Assembly: GCA_963971405.1 (NCBI GenBank)
Contig: OZ020485.1
Coordinates: forward strand, 47,737,469-47,801,468
Length of the DNA: 64,000 nt
Direction: 5' to 3'
DNA from: Psococerastis gibbosa
Lineage: Eukaryota > Arthropoda > Insecta > Psocodea > Psocidae
Shown here: one piece after another, positions 32,119 through 43,302 of the stretch
Position numbering within the stretch: the stretch's first letter is position 1
How the letters are laid out: each line of letters opens with the position of its first letter
Notes under the pieces: generated by a model
What the model saw: only the letters and a program-made list of their open reading frames with translations
Databases searched by the model: none
Told to the model about the DNA's origin: nothing
Position numbers and translations under genes: made by a program

Positions 32119-32603
32119 TGGCGGGTATTCCACATACGTACATCGTCAATGAAAATTATGAAATTGAAGGACATTTCAATTTTACTCTATGCCATTGTTA
32201 AAATTGATGATCAATTGATCATAGAGTAAAATCACAAACAAACAAACTAAAATTAAAAAATGGCGTCATGGGATATGTCAAGTGTGTCAAGTACAATTAT
32301 TTTGATTGATTTTTTTTAAAAACTGTTTTCATCCATTAAACAGATCGGTGAAGGTCGATCTTCCTTCGGATCTCCTACTATTATTAGGTTTTATTAAAAA
32401 TAATAAGTGTACGTAGAAAACAAATACAAACAAAATTTCAAAAAACAAATGCAAACAAATTTCAAAAATTTGGCGCATACATTTCAATAGAAAATTGTCA
32501 ATTTTTGAAAAAACATTTGGAATGGCCGCCATCAATGAAAAATTGAAATGTCCTTCAATTTCATAATTTTCATTGACGATGTACGTATGTGGGATACCCG
32601 CCT
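32119..32603. mobile_element. Long hairpin MITE, Harbinger-like (485 bp)
   Basis: TGGCGGGTATTCCACATACG to GTGGGATACCCGCCT, flanked by TTA on both sides. The arms contain a 20-base-class segment (CGTCAATGAAAATTATG) not found in other copies, while the inner part GGCGTCATGGGATATGTCA is shared with 17885-18371 and the 50-51 kb elements. Confidence 0.85.
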
Positions 32604-32882
32604 TTACAGAACATATATGTATATTGTAGTCGCAATTAATGATGTCAATAAAACCCAATAGGTCTCTTGCCCCTTGATAGTTCGGTTTCAGGAGCAAAAA
32701 AAGAAGATTCAATTTTAATGAAAAATGGTTTTTTTATCGATGCTTTTTAACTTCAGGTAAATTATATGTTTTAGATCTTAAATTTCCCAGGCAGAGTAAT
32801 GGTTTAAAATTTAAAAAAAGTGGGTGTGTGTACTTATGTACGCGCGTGAGAAGTTATACTTCTTTGCCATCAATAAAAATAA

Positions 32883-32913
32883 AAATAATACGTACGGATA
32901 GAACTAAAACACA
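32883..32913. repeat. Left 31-bp target duplication of the LOA-like LINE
   Basis: Identical to 36818-36848 over 31 bases (core ACGTACGGATAGAACT). Unusually long for a LINE duplication and intact, so the insertion is fairly young. Confidence 0.95.
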
Positions 32914-33102
32914 TTTGACGTTCAATTGTAATTTTTATCACAAACTTTTTATTAGGCCTAAATGTAGGCCTGTTTCTTTATTTTGTAAAAATTAAATAAC
33001 CCGGTTATTATTATTATTATGTCTATGAGTCAAACAGGTGCCGCAAGCGGCCAGAGACGTAGGCTCGGGAAAACCCTTTGAACACCCTGTATCACTTCTG
33101 CA

Positions 33103-34425
33103 CTAAAATAGTTGCATTGTTCTTATGAAGCCCGCCGATCTGGTAGGATGGCTCATGACGTCTTCCGGGGAGAAGAAAGCAGCCCCAAAGTAGTCTTTTC
33201 GTGAACGCCACATCGCTGGACAGTCGCACAGGAGGTGTTTTGCCGTTTCCTCCTCCTCACCGCAGTGTCGACAACTGATGTCGCCAGGAGGGATGGCCTT
33301 TATTTGCTGCAGGTGTTTGCGGAATGGGCCGTGTCCTGTGAGTGCTGCTACAACAATTCTCAAGCAGTTCCTTCGGAGGCCCATTAGTTTCCCTGTCCAT
33401 TGTTCGTTGGGCTCCCGAATAAAAACTTTTGATTGCCGTAGTGAAGCTGCCTTCCATTCAGTGACAAACCTCTCGTGTGTCTTCCTCTTAAGCACACTCT
33501 TGATAGCGCACGTTGGTATCGGTACTATTGGTTCCGGGCCAATTGGTTTTTGGGCAGAACCCATTCTCGCTAATCGGTCTGCCTCTTCGTTACCGTCCAT
33601 ACCTTGGTGACCAGGGATCCAAACGAGATTTACAATTTTAGTTCGCATTAGTTTTCTCAGCTTGTCTTTGCAGTCTCTCACCACTAATGAAGTGACGGTT
33701 GGATTTTTTAAGGCCAGAAGAGCGGCTTGACTGTCCGAGTAAACGACACAGCTTTGACTTTTCGTTGACATTGAGAAGTGAAGTGCTTCGCTTATCGCAA
33801 TGACTTCTGCTTGAAAAACCGAAGCGTACTCCCCAAGATGTATATACTGAGAAATGGGAGGATTTTTGCAGTAAACTCCTGCTCCAGCCAAACCGCCCAT
33901 TAGTGAACCATCTGTAAACCAAGTTTCTTCACTTTCAACAAACACATCACTATCAGTATTGCGCCATTCGTCTCTGGTGGGTATAATTGGCGCTGCAGCG
34001 GAGTCGGTCTGGACCTGAGGGAGAATGCGGTCCCAGGGCATCTCCAATTCCGGACAGGTCAGTCTTTCTTCTCTAATAATCTTCGTGTGGCGGGTATAAA
34101 AAGAACTTCCCAGCCATAAACGATTTCTCTGAATACGGAGGGCCGCTATAAGAGCGGTTTTTTGAATAGTTAGATGTAAGGGAGGCAGATAAAGCAGCGC
34201 TTCCATAGCAGCAGTTGGCGTGGTTCTGATAGCTCCTGTACAAGCTATGCATATCAGTCTTTGTAGTTTGCTCATTGCCAACTGTTCGGTTTTTAGTTTT
34301 GACCGAGGCCACCATACAACGCAAGCATATGTGATAATTGGCATTATCATAGTGTTGTATAGCCAAATAACCACTTGAGGTTTCATTCCCCAAGTACTAC
34401 CGCAAGTGCGTCTGAGCAGCCACAT
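33103..34425 (-). CDS. LINE ORF2, thumb, RNase H and zinc-knuckle part
   Basis: 440 codons continuing the same polyprotein in another frame (TCGSTWGMKPQVVIWLYNTM, typical of the end of LINE reverse transcriptase). RNase H motifs follow: WFTDGSLMGGLAGAG, a Glu in QAEVIAISEAL, YSDSQAALLAL and NEEADRLARMG. The C-terminus has a knuckle of CX2CX8HX4C form (CRHCGEEEETAKHLLCDC). No independent start is implied; it was originally joined to 34383-36674. Confidence 0.85.
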   Translation of the reverse strand: MWLLRRTCGSTWGMKPQVVIWLYNTMIMPIITYACVVWWPRSKLKTEQLAMSKLQRLICIACTGAIRTTPTAAMEALLYLPPLHLTIQKTALIAALRIQRNRLWLGSSFYTRHTKIIREERLTCPELEMPWDRILPQVQTDSAAAPIIPTRDEWRNTDSDVFVESEETWFTDGSLMGGLAGAGVYCKNPPISQYIHLGEYASVFQAEVIAISEALHFSMSTKSQSCVVYSDSQAALLALKNPTVTSLVVRDCKDKLRKLMRTKIVNLVWIPGHQGMDGNEEADRLARMGSAQKPIGPEPIVPIPTCAIKSVLKRKTHERFVTEWKAASLRQSKVFIREPNEQWTGKLMGLRRNCLRIVVAALTGHGPFRKHLQQIKAIPPGDISCRHCGEEEETAKHLLCDCPAMWRSRKDYFGAAFFSPEDVMSHPTRSAGFIRTMQLF

Positions 34426-36674
34426 CGTATTAGTTGCTTTCTTGCGGATGTTTTGCTGTCCAGTATAACGCCCAAATGGCGCACGGTTGTACCCATGGTA
34501 ATTTCCTCAGAAAAAATGGAAATATTAGGTAAATCACTGGGAGTCCGTTTTCTTGTGAATAACACAGCTTCTGTTTTTTCTGCACTTACTGCGAGATCCT
34601 GTTCTATGCACCACGATTCTACTAAGTCAAGCGCACACTGCATCCTCTCAAATATAGTGCTGATACACCTTCCTTCCACTACTATCACGAAGTCATCGGC
34701 GTACGCCTGTACATAAAAGCCAGCTTCTGTCAGTAATTTCAGCAAACTATCAGCAACGAGGCACCAAAGCAGCGGTGAAATAATTCCCCCTTGCGCACAT
34801 CCGCGTCTCACAGAGGCAGTTACCATGGCTTCGCCTCTACGGCTGATTACATTGCGTTGGCTTAACATCCTCTCCACCCAAAGCGTCAGTGAAGGGCATA
34901 TTCTTCGCTTCTGTAAAGCAGAAACCATTGTGCTGAATTTTGTATTGTCGAAAGCGCCAGCAATATCCAAGAACACTCCAATAGCATACTCCCCGCCATT
35001 GACAGCTCTTTCTAAGCGATAAATTAGATGGTGAAGTGCTGCCTCCGTGGACCTGCCAACTTGGTAGGCATACTGCGCTGAATGTATGGGCAGGTTATTC
35101 TCTGTAATTGTTTCTCTGATATAACTATCAGCCAATCTTTCAACGGTTTTCAATAGGAATGACGACAAGCTGATGGGCCGGAATGCCTTTGCGTTGTGGT
35201 AGTCTAATTTTCCCTGTTTAGGAATAAATGCCACTCTAACAACCCTCCAAGGGGACGGTATGTAACTTAATGCCAGACATGCTCTAAAAATGGTCACTAA
35301 TGGTTCAATGATTATTTGCATAGCTTGTTGGAGGAGAGTAGGTAAGATTCCGTCCTCTCCGGCCGATTTAAATGGGGAAAACTTCCCTATAGCCCATTGT
35401 AATTTGCTACTTGTTACGACCTTGGCCGCCGTCAGGATCCCCATTTGATGGTAGTTTTCTTGCTGTGAGCGAGTATTATCTACTGGGATGGGCCCGATGC
35501 TGCAGCCGGGGAAATGTACACGAAACAGCTCTTGAAGGGATTCTTCTCGGGTGCTACTGAATGAACCATTTGGAAGTAACAGCGGTCCTTCGTTGACTTT
35601 CACTTGCCCCTTCAATGACTTGCATAGCCTTGTAGCTTCAGGAAGTGATTCGATTTCCTGGCAGAAATTTCTCCAAGACTGTAGCTTAGCACTACGAATG
35701 GCCTTCTTATAATCCCGTAGGATTTCTTTGTACTTAACTTTGTCCTCGTCCTTTTTAGAGCGTCTGCATCTATTTAGAAGTCTCCTCGATTTTATCCTTA
35801 AACCTTCGATAGTGTTATTCCACCATCGAACTGAAGTACCCCTTCTTTTTGGTTTCATGGGGCAAGAATCGTGGTATGATGTTAATATAGCGTCCGTGAA
35901 CGCGTTAACAGTGTCTTCGAGTTCCTCGGGGTTCGCTACTCTTACTTCAAAAAGTTCCAATCTTTTTGCTAATGAGCCCCGGTATATTTCCCAGTCCGCT
36001 TTCCGTGGGTTCCTGACTAGTATGTTTTCCTCTTTGCAGTGGTTTCTTTTTATCCTATACAGGATGTGGGAGTGGTCAGCTAGTGACTCTTCCATTGAGA
36101 CTTTCCAGTCCAATATAAAATCTTGCATGTTAGCCGTACAAATAGTAAGATCTAGTACCTCTTGACGAATTGCGTTGTGAAATGTCGGAGTTGATCCTCT
36201 GTTAGCGACAACGAGATTTTCTGCGAGAAGAAATTCCAAAAGTGCTTCTCCTCGTTGATTTGTATTCGTACTTGCCCATACTTCGTGGTGTGAGTTTGCA
36301 TCACAACTGATCACTAACGAGAAGTTATTTCTTTTACAGAAAGTGACGAGATCGGCAACTTCTTTAGGTGGTGGAATTACTTTATCCCCGTCCTTGCCAT
36401 GGGGGAAGTATGCAGAAGCTAGAACGATTTCTTCGTTACATCTGCCAGAATCTACAGATAATTTAATAGCAGTTAGGTCTCTTGAGACAAACTGTGGCAC
36501 AGCACAACAAGAAATCGTAGTTAAAATCGCTGTTCTTGGCGATGTAGATGGTGGGCTCGAGAATAGATTTCCGTGGTAGGTACCAAGACCCCGGATTATG
36601 CCGTCAGGTCCAATCCAAGGCTCTTGTATGAGGGCTATGTCAATTTTAAGTTCTTCCATTCGCTTTAGCAGCAT
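34383..36674 (-). CDS. LINE ORF2, endonuclease and reverse transcriptase part
   Basis: 763 codons from the first Met; the homologous frame extends upstream to about 36716 (LQANIQHSTCASAM). The APE endonuclease domain is about residues 1-215: LIQEPW, SCDANSHHEVW and DHSHILYRIK. The reverse transcriptase is about 420-740: AFIPKQGK, RPISLSSFLLKTVERL, GVFLDIAGAFDN and the catalytic YADDF. A frame change near 34420-34440 ends this frame in the thumb region, and the protein continues in the frame 33103-34425. So this copy is probably no longer able to make the full protein. Confidence 0.85.
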   Translation of the reverse strand: MLLKRMEELKIDIALIQEPWIGPDGIIRGLGTYHGNLFSSPPSTSPRTAILTTISCCAVPQFVSRDLTAIKLSVDSGRCNEEIVLASAYFPHGKDGDKVIPPPKEVADLVTFCKRNNFSLVISCDANSHHEVWASTNTNQRGEALLEFLLAENLVVANRGSTPTFHNAIRQEVLDLTICTANMQDFILDWKVSMEESLADHSHILYRIKRNHCKEENILVRNPRKADWEIYRGSLAKRLELFEVRVANPEELEDTVNAFTDAILTSYHDSCPMKPKRRGTSVRWWNNTIEGLRIKSRRLLNRCRRSKKDEDKVKYKEILRDYKKAIRSAKLQSWRNFCQEIESLPEATRLCKSLKGQVKVNEGPLLLPNGSFSSTREESLQELFRVHFPGCSIGPIPVDNTRSQQENYHQMGILTAAKVVTSSKLQWAIGKFSPFKSAGEDGILPTLLQQAMQIIIEPLVTIFRACLALSYIPSPWRVVRVAFIPKQGKLDYHNAKAFRPISLSSFLLKTVERLADSYIRETITENNLPIHSAQYAYQVGRSTEAALHHLIYRLERAVNGGEYAIGVFLDIAGAFDNTKFSTMVSALQKRRICPSLTLWVERMLSQRNVISRRGEAMVTASVRRGCAQGGIISPLLWCLVADSLLKLLTEAGFYVQAYADDFVIVVEGRCISTIFERMQCALDLVESWCIEQDLAVSAEKTEAVLFTRKRTPSDLPNISIFSEEITMGTTVRHLGVILDSKTSARKQLIRCGCSDALAVVLGE

Positions 36675-36817
36675 AGCAGATGCACAGGTGGAGTGTTGAA
36701 TGTTTGCCTGCAGGTTAGGTTAGGCATTAATAAATATTTAATAGTACCGTAATAATTTAATAATATTTAGTGATGTTAATAATTATATTAAATACAAATA
36801 TTTTGATTTATATCAAG

Positions 36818-36848
36818 AAATAATACGTACGGATAGAACTAAAACACA
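36818..36848. repeat. Right 31-bp target duplication of the LINE
   Basis: Matches 32883-32913. Outside the duplications, TATACTTCTTTGCC (about 32865) and the inverted AAAGAAGTATAACTTC (about 36905) suggest that the LINE landed in a small hairpin element. Confidence 0.95.
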
Positions 36849-36999
36849 GATACAAAACGGCGGATTCTGTGAATGCGGGCATCCTCAAAATTCACTCTCG
36901 ATCGTAAAGAAGTATAACTTCAAAAATATTTCTTGAAGAATTTAGCCTATGGATAATTTATGCACCAACATATTGCGTTCCTTATCCCTATTTTGACGG

Positions 37000-37196
37000 A
37001 ATTCATGATATACCGTATTTCACCCTTTAAATTCCCACCCCACCTACTTCCCGAACTCTGATCGCCCATAATTTATTTTTCCTTTAATTTCTGTCATATT
37101 ATCTTCCATTTCCAATGGGTTTCATTCTACTACCTATAATTTGTTGTCACTTTTTACCATTTTTCAAGGGATCTGCCCTGGACTATAAACCCATAG
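37000..37196. mobile_element. Foldback element, right-end fragment
   Basis: Matches 47845-48015: ACCGTATTTCACCCTT, TTTATTTTTCCTTTAATTTC and TGTCATATTATCTTCCA, then ends CAAGGGATCTGCCCTGG. No left arm is present. Confidence 0.8.
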
Positions 37197-37838
37197 CGAG
37201 CCGAGGTATTTATATTTCATGTTGTCATATTTCTAGTTTGTTTAGTTTCAAAAAGCAAGTAATTTTTAATTTTTCAGGCCATTGGCCCGTATTGTTCAAT
37301 GACTGGAAGGCTCCTGCCACCAATGACTATTAACACAGCAGGCAATGTAAGTGCAACTAACCCTTGAATTAAATAATAAATAATAATAATTAAATAATAT
37401 TACATTATTGTCATTTACCAATACTAGATTTAAAAAGAAGTTTATATACTGTAATATTGACAGTATAATTAGTACTATATTTTTTTATTAACTAGTATAT
37501 ATTTTTTTAATTTAGTTAAATTTTAATTTTTTTTATAGGGTAAAACATTGTGTAATATTTAATTTAACATTGTGGGTTGGTTGTAAGGCCCAAAATTCAC
37601 CCATATGGAAAATAAAGACAATTTTCTTTCTTTCTTTCTTTCTTATATTTATATTAGATTACATGGACAGTCTTCTAAATAAAAGTTTGGCTTACTTTTG
37701 TACGTAAAAGTATGTCTACCCTAGTGTTGGCTGTAGCCCCGCAACCAATTGGACGAGCAGCGACTACCGCGTAGTATGTAGCATTAGCACGAAGAATGAA
37801 ATGTAACTGTATCTGATACAGAATTTCTTAAAAACGTC
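37197..37838. other. AT-rich spacer; no gene seen
   Basis: Contains a (TTTC)n run at 37623-37644 and long A/T tracts, possibly a retroposon end. No gene. Confidence 0.4.
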
Positions 37839-37839
37839 T

Positions 37840-38887
37840 TTAAAACCCCCAAAGCAGTATTTTTTTAAAGGCTACAGAGTCACTTTGAGTGGACTCACAT
37901 GGTTTCACATATTTACAGAGTTCAGAAAGTTCATCATGACACCTTGGATGGACACTGTAAGGAAATTTTCCTTTAAATTCGTCAAGAGCCAACATTTTAC
38001 TACTTACACTTAACACTGTCTCGCCCCGCACAGCGCTTAATTGTAAGCCGAACTAGTTTATCATTTGACAATGGCTCAAAACATCCCCGAATTATTGCAT
38101 TCTTGAATTTCGGGTATCGCAAACCAACCGCGGCCAACCGTTTCAAAGCGTCAGCAGAAAAAAACTCAACTACTTCAACATTTGTAGACCAACCCGCCAC
38201 GTTTGCAACTTCGCCCATGATACGTGCATTATTCTCTTCGTCGAAATCATCCGCGTTTCCTTTAAAGAAATACAATGTTGCTATGTGACGATTAAACAGG
38301 AGAGATTCCTCGTTAAAACTCTCTTCGGAATATGTGAAATCGCTAGGGTAGTTGACTAGACTGTCGACTTCAACAGTTGCCGAAAATTCCATCAACATTT
38401 GCGGCAGGTAAGCACTCTTCCCCGTCAGGTACCACAGTGAAATTAGTGTACCATAACCGTATTTGTCGACTAAGTCTGGATTAATTGTGGCGAATTTTCC
38501 CTCAAACGAACTTTTAATGAATCCATATGCGCTTTCCACACTGCCCGGAATCATAGGCATTGGCATCGGCACATTTTCGGGGCACTTCGTCTCTAGATGA
38601 TCAGGACTAAGGGTTGGGTTAGCAGTATTACTGCGACCTTTGAGGAGTCCCAGTAGCGCCTCCATTTTCGTATCCCGCTGAGCTTTAACAGTGAGAGTAG
38701 TTCCTTTTGCTTCCTTAATTTTCGTTTTCTGTGCAGTTTCTTCCGTGAATATCGACAGGTCCTCAAATGCAGAGTCCCAATCTGTAGTCCTACGAAAATA
38801 GGATGATTCCACTCGATCAGGATCTTTGCGGATCGAACCCGGGTTTGCCCCATTGACATCCAACTGATTTTCTTCGAAGGACGCCAT
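37840..38887 (-). pseudogene. Gene family copy 4, decaying
   Basis: The function is not recognised. The family start MASFEENQLD is at 38887; an upstream in-frame Met exists. The N-terminal block is highly diverged (the FIFHIT..SKYSG motif is gone), but the core is good: IPGSVESAYGFIKSSFEGK, YGTLISLWYLTGKSAYLPQM, NYPSDFTYSEESFNEESLLF, AGWSTNVEVVEFFSADALKR and GCFEPLSNDKLVRLTIKRC. The main frame closes at 38000. Similarity to copy 3 (LALDEFKGKFPYSVHP against LALDDFKRNFPAAYG) resumes in a neighbouring frame down to 37840. There is no clear leader acceptor. Likely a fading copy, or one with changed splicing. Confidence 0.65.
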
Positions 38888-39016
38888 GACTTGTGATTGC
38901 TTGAAGCCTATGGACAAAGATACTTTATTTAGTGGAACAAGTTCAGTTTGGATCTGACGTCAATTGCTTACCAGAGGCGACTGCCTCAGCCTCCATGGGA
39001 GCTACAGCTTCATCAA

Positions 39017-39915
39017 AAAAAGAACCGGTCCGAGTTTACTCGAACATGCTTTCCAATTTATAAATTAGTAGATATAGACATGTGTAATTTCATAGGAAAT
39101 AATTTCCCTATGGTTAAATTTCAGATCCCTCGAGGGAGGGGGGGGGGGTCAACCTCAATATAATAAAATCCCCTTAAAACTAAATTGGATATTCTGGAAC
39201 GAACAGACCAGAACAGACATTGTAACAGTAGTAACAATGACACATGGCACGTAATGTATTGGAGCGTGAATATTCCATAATTTCTCAAAAAATAATTTTT
39301 TGCACAGAAGAAATATTTTTTTGGGAATGCAACCTGTCCGTTTTTGTTAAGTACCCTATTGAACACCTAAAACATACCTGAAGGTAGAAATCATCGAAAG
39401 AAAGGTTCCACAGAAAAATTATTTTTTTGTCATTTTTCATGAAAATTGAGTTGTTTTTTTACCCTAAGAAGCAAACTATCAAGGGGTAAGCGACCCCCCG
39501 CATTTTGTTAAAATTAATAACGACTACAATATATGTGAATTTAAAAGAAATCGTTGGAGCCGTTTTGGATAAATAATTTTTTTAGACTTTTTTTGTGGAG
39601 TTTTTTTTGAAAATAAAACCCCCCCAAATTGAGATAGCAAAAAAAAAAAAAAAAAAAATTGTCCCGAGGTATAATTTGTGTGCAACTACATGCACGGTTT
39701 CATCAGAATCGGCCGAGTAGTTTGCCCGGAAATCGATGAACAGACAGACAGACAGACATACACACATACAGACAGACAGGGACATACAGACAGACAGACA
39801 CACATTTCGTAAAAACCACTTTTTTTGGTTCCTGGGACCTCAAAACGTGTAAATCCGGAATCGAAAATTTCGACCATCACAAAGCTTTCCTTATACTACG
39901 TATAAATTGGAAAGC
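39017..39915 (-). repeat. 0.85-kb non-coding repeat
   Basis: AAAGAACCGGTCCGAGTTTA start, ATAAATTGGAAAGCAAC end. The inner part includes a G run at 39139-39149 and a mixed CAGA/CACA run (39741-39805). Confidence 0.8.
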
Positions 39916-40499
39916 AACAAGACTCAAAACGACAGCAGATGACTGAGGCCTGACCACACGGGTACTGAGACCATGCGCAATGACGAATGCATCGGGAATA
40001 GGGATCGCTTGCCATCCAGACTACAGCATGCCGATCGGCTTTCCTTTGACAGAGACCGCAAACTTTCGGATCCCGTAATCCCTGTCCGTAATGCATTGCG
40101 TTTCGGCTTTTGTTGCGTCCACACTACGAGAAAGCACTACGGCTTTGCCGAAATGCATTGCATTAATGCATAGTCTGGACGCAGCTTTACGTTTTGGCAC
40201 AACTGCGGTATCGTTGATTGACTGAGCGGTAACATTTATATGATCATGATCATTTTAAATATTACCATAGAAACAACAATGGGATGTAATAAATTAGGAT
40301 GGAAGAAATGTTTCTCTACATGTTGACGCCTGAAGATTGTGTTAGCCTGGCTAGATGTCGGGAATAACAATAAAGAGCACATGTAACAAAGGGGGAGCTA
40401 GGGAATAGTAGAAGGCAGAAGGCCTACAAGAAAGTAAAAATTGGGCGAAAGGGTTAACCGGTTAAGAGGCCATCGGAGTTGTTGTTGTTGTTTCTATAA
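39916..40499. other. Spacer; no gene seen
   Basis: GTTTCGGCTTTTGTTGCGTC and GACGCAGCTTTACGTTT flank a roughly 100-bp inverted segment (about 40100-40195: CACACTACGAGAAAGC, and AATGCATTGCATTAATGCAT in the middle). Possibly a small hairpin element. Short open frames here are not supported. Confidence 0.4.
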
Positions 40500-40672
40500 A
40501 AGGTTAATCACGAGCAATCAAATAATGTATGTATCCGATCAACCTCTTCAATCGCCTCACTAAGTAACCTAATAGGTGCTTGTGTCGAGTTACGATACGT
40601 CTCCGACCGCAAGGTGGGTAGAGACTCACACAAATACAAGCATTCTACCACCTTGCCACCGAAGTGCCCCAA
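40500..40672 (-). repeat. tRNA-like SINE-B, longest copy
   Basis: Begins AGGTTAATCACGAGCAATC and ends CCACCTTGCCACCGAAGTGCC. The tail side TCCGATCAACCTCTTCAATC matches 303-325. Good reference copy. Confidence 0.55.
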
Positions 40673-41382
40673 TACGTATTTTTTGTAGCCTACAAAAACG
40701 ATGTTCACAAGAAATATCGATAGTAAAGCCGTCACAATAGCCGCTAAATTAGCAGAAATGCTCCTCTACATTTCGATACATGATATCAGTGGTGGTCCGA
40801 GGCAGGTACATGAGGTGCGGCCGGACATGCATTAATAGGAATGCGAAAATGCAGAGGAACATTATTATTATTATATTAGACCTCATTGATGGCTCTACGA
40901 TTTACAGGTTAGGTAATTTCTTGTGATCTTTGGCTTTGAACCGATAAAAACGGTCAGAAGGATAGCTTACTGTCGGTAGCTCTTACTAATTCAATTCCAA
41001 AACTCCTTCCAGTTCTTCTTCTGCATCACTGCACCGTACCACTATAACTAACTTATTTAAAGAAATGTCATTAAGAACTATCATACAGAAAACTGTGATC
41101 CCCCAATTTAAATAACTTGCCATGATAACAACATAGTACTATAGTAGCCTACTATACTATAGTAACTTCGTATTTTATCTATTTTAGCTACACTACAGTA
41201 GTATTTTATCTGAGATTTTAGATTATTTTGGATCTAAAAATTTATTCATTAATCAAGCACAGATAATATCAGCTGCCCACACACACACACACACCGAAAA
41301 CTGCATTTGCCAATTAGGTTAGAAAAGCTATGTTTAGTCAACACAACTAGACTTGACTCGTCAACACTGCGCCGTCTGCGAA
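40673..41382. other. Duplicon-like spacer; no gene seen
   Basis: Low-complexity AT sequence with a (CA)n run at 41280-41294. GAAATGCTCCTCTACATTTCGAT (about 40756) parallels 24475 and 44450, again gene-family flank. No gene. Confidence 0.4.
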
Positions 41383-41653
41383 GGCGGCCATTCCACCGGT
41401 TTCATTTGTGATACTGCCACTGACGTTTGCTTTGTTTTAAGGAGACTATTATGTAGATACTTAACTTATCTATTATAAATTAAGTTATAATATGGTAGAG
41501 ATTAATTAATTAATGATGTCTGCTACCATATTATAACTTATAACTTAATTTATAATAGATAAGTTAAGTATCTACATAATAGTCTCCTGAAGACAAAACA
41601 AACGTCAGTGACAGTGTCACAAATGAAGCAAATTTGCCGGTGGAATAGCCGCC
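41383..41653. mobile_element. Hairpin MITE, Harbinger-like, group 2 core (271 bp)
   Basis: GGCGGCCATTCCACCGG to CCGGTGGAATAGCCGCC. The arms are nearly perfect over more than 100 bp. Core GTAGATACTTAACTTATCTA as at 29163-29455, but a different outer stem (CACTGACGTTTG). Confidence 0.88.
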
Positions 41654-41941
41654 TCACACATATTGCAGTATTATATGGAGTATATATAACACTGACAAAT
41701 ATCATTCAATTCCTAAGAGCCACCGGTCTCTTCTTCAACATTTAACCATCCCCCCCCCCTCCCCACTACTTACACAACAGAACGGATAACTCTCTACCAC
41801 TAAATAATCGGTAAACATTCCCAACAATTTCCTAGCGCAATTTCCCAACAGGGACTTAAAAAAAAAAAAAAAACACTGACATTAAAGTAACTTAGGTTGA
41901 GGAGGTAACATCCTCTAATTTCGGCCGTCTGCTAAGGTTTA

Positions 41942-42122
41942 TTGCTTTCCAATTTATACGTAGCATATGGAAAGCTTTGTCAAAGTTTTCGATTCCGAGA
42001 TTAATATAATAATTAATAAGAAAAATTATTTGCTAAGTATGAAATTACACATTATGCCAATACTCTATTTACTAATTTATAAATTGGAAAGCATATTCGA
42101 GTAAACTCGGACCGGTTCTTTA
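41942..42122 (+). repeat. 0.85-kb repeat, short derivative keeping both ends
   Basis: TTGCTTTCCAATTTATACGT at the left and ACTCGGACCGGTTCTTTAT at the right, only about 180 bp apart. The interior has been lost, which shows that the two ends define the unit. Confidence 0.8.
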
Positions 42123-42231
42123 TATATTTCATCGATAATTATATAGAGGTAAAGATTTTCTTAGCCTAGCCCAGCATTAGGCTTGCTATGGTAAAATAAC
42201 AACAAAAAACTTTCCTCGGCCCATCCAAGGG

Positions 42232-42403
42232 CAACGGCGGAGTCAGCTGAAAATTTAAGGGGGAGGGGGTGTATGTGTAGGTGTACCCCCTCCTTCCCGA
42301 GAAATAGTTTTTAAAATTAAGGTAATTTTTTTTACCATCGAATGAATTTACTTATTTAGGGGGTCATAACCCCCATTGACCCCCCTGTGGATCCGCCATT
42401 GGA
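42232..42403. mobile_element. hAT-like MITE, GGATCC-end family, diverged
   Basis: CAACGGCGGAGTCAGC to GTGGATCCGCCATTG; the interior matches 5542-5723 in reverse. No clear target duplication. Confidence 0.7.
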
Positions 42404-42641
42404 CCCATACGCACAGAACACAGAACAAAGTATTTACTGTGTGTAGCTTCAAATCAGTTAACTTAATCTTATTTTTTCAAATATTTCCCTCTAGCGTAGC
42501 AACTGTTTTTTTAAAAAAATACAAAACCAAAAATTAACAGTACCTTATTATACTGTATGTTGCATGAAGTAGGGCCTAGTCTTCTACAACTTAAATGAAC
42601 CAATATTTGAATAATTTGCTTTGTTAATTTTTAAAAAAAGG

Positions 42642-42806
42642 CATCGCCGTAGCTAGAAATTTCGGGGGGGGGGGGGTCGACTGGTGAGACAGCCTCAATA
42701 TATATAAAAATAGTTAAAAACTCCTTTCTATCTAGTGTACACGGCAAACATTTAGGGGGGGGGGGTCCGGGCGGACCCCTGGACCACCCCTCTTGCTACA
42801 GCTTTG
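42642..42806. mobile_element. hAT-like MITE, CAAG-end family, diverged (165 bp)
   Basis: CATCGCCGTAGCTAG to CTTGCTACAGCTTTG, with G runs near both ends. The interior shares CTATCTAGTGTACAC with 44908-45069. Confidence 0.7.
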
Positions 42807-42829
42807 AATCCAGGGGTGACCACAGTCGT

Positions 42830-43302
42830 CAGCATCATCGTAAAACACTATACTATGTTATGCGAGCAATAATCCCTCTCTCCTAACCAAACGCGCATTA
42901 GACAAAATACGAGTCCATACATAATATTATATTGTAATTATAGCAGTAAAGCTGTTACATGGACAGTCTCCAAATTTCATTAATGGAACACAATGAAACC
43001 GTTGACTTACTTTTTTGTACAAAATCACGTGTAGTCAGTTTACTGTGCAGCTTCATATAAAAATTAATGTTAATAATAGTAAAAAAAAAGTGAATCATAA
43101 TATTTTTAAAACGTCATTGAAGTAGACCTATATGGACCTGTATGTGGACCTGTATTCCTTAATTTTACAAATACGTACATGAAAGAATATGAATAAAACG
43201 TGCCCTGCTTGTTATTTGGAGCAGTTAATACGTGTTAACTATTAAATATCCTTAAAATCCGCATTATATCTATTGCTATAAAGATGGCGTGGAACTTAGA
43301 TA
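42830..43302. other. Gene-family flank; no gene seen
   Basis: AT-rich. ATGGACAGTCTCCAAAT...CTTACTTTTTTGTAC parallels 37660-37710 near gene 4. No gene. Confidence 0.4.

Larger units (their letters stand above)
31560..32810 (+). repeat. 0.85-kb non-coding repeat, old copy split by two MITEs
   Basis: Pieces at 31560-31778, 31962-32118 and 32604-32810 carry family landmarks in order (AAGGAAAGCTTTGT, GAGGTCCCAGGAAC, CTCTTGCCCCTTGATAG, ATGTTTTAGAT). Two MITEs lie inside. Confidence 0.7.
32914..36817 (-). mobile_element. I/LOA-type LINE, 5'-truncated, 3.9 kb
   Basis: Minus-strand non-LTR retrotransposon bounded by a 31-bp duplication. It encodes endonuclease, reverse transcriptase, RNase H and a terminal zinc knuckle. 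The first-protein gene is missing and only about 100 bp precede the endonuclease domain. RNase H together with an endonuclease of the APE type points to the I/LOA/R1 side of the LINE tree; LOA is my best guess from the GCDANAHH-like (SCDANSHHEVW) motif. Confidence 0.85.
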
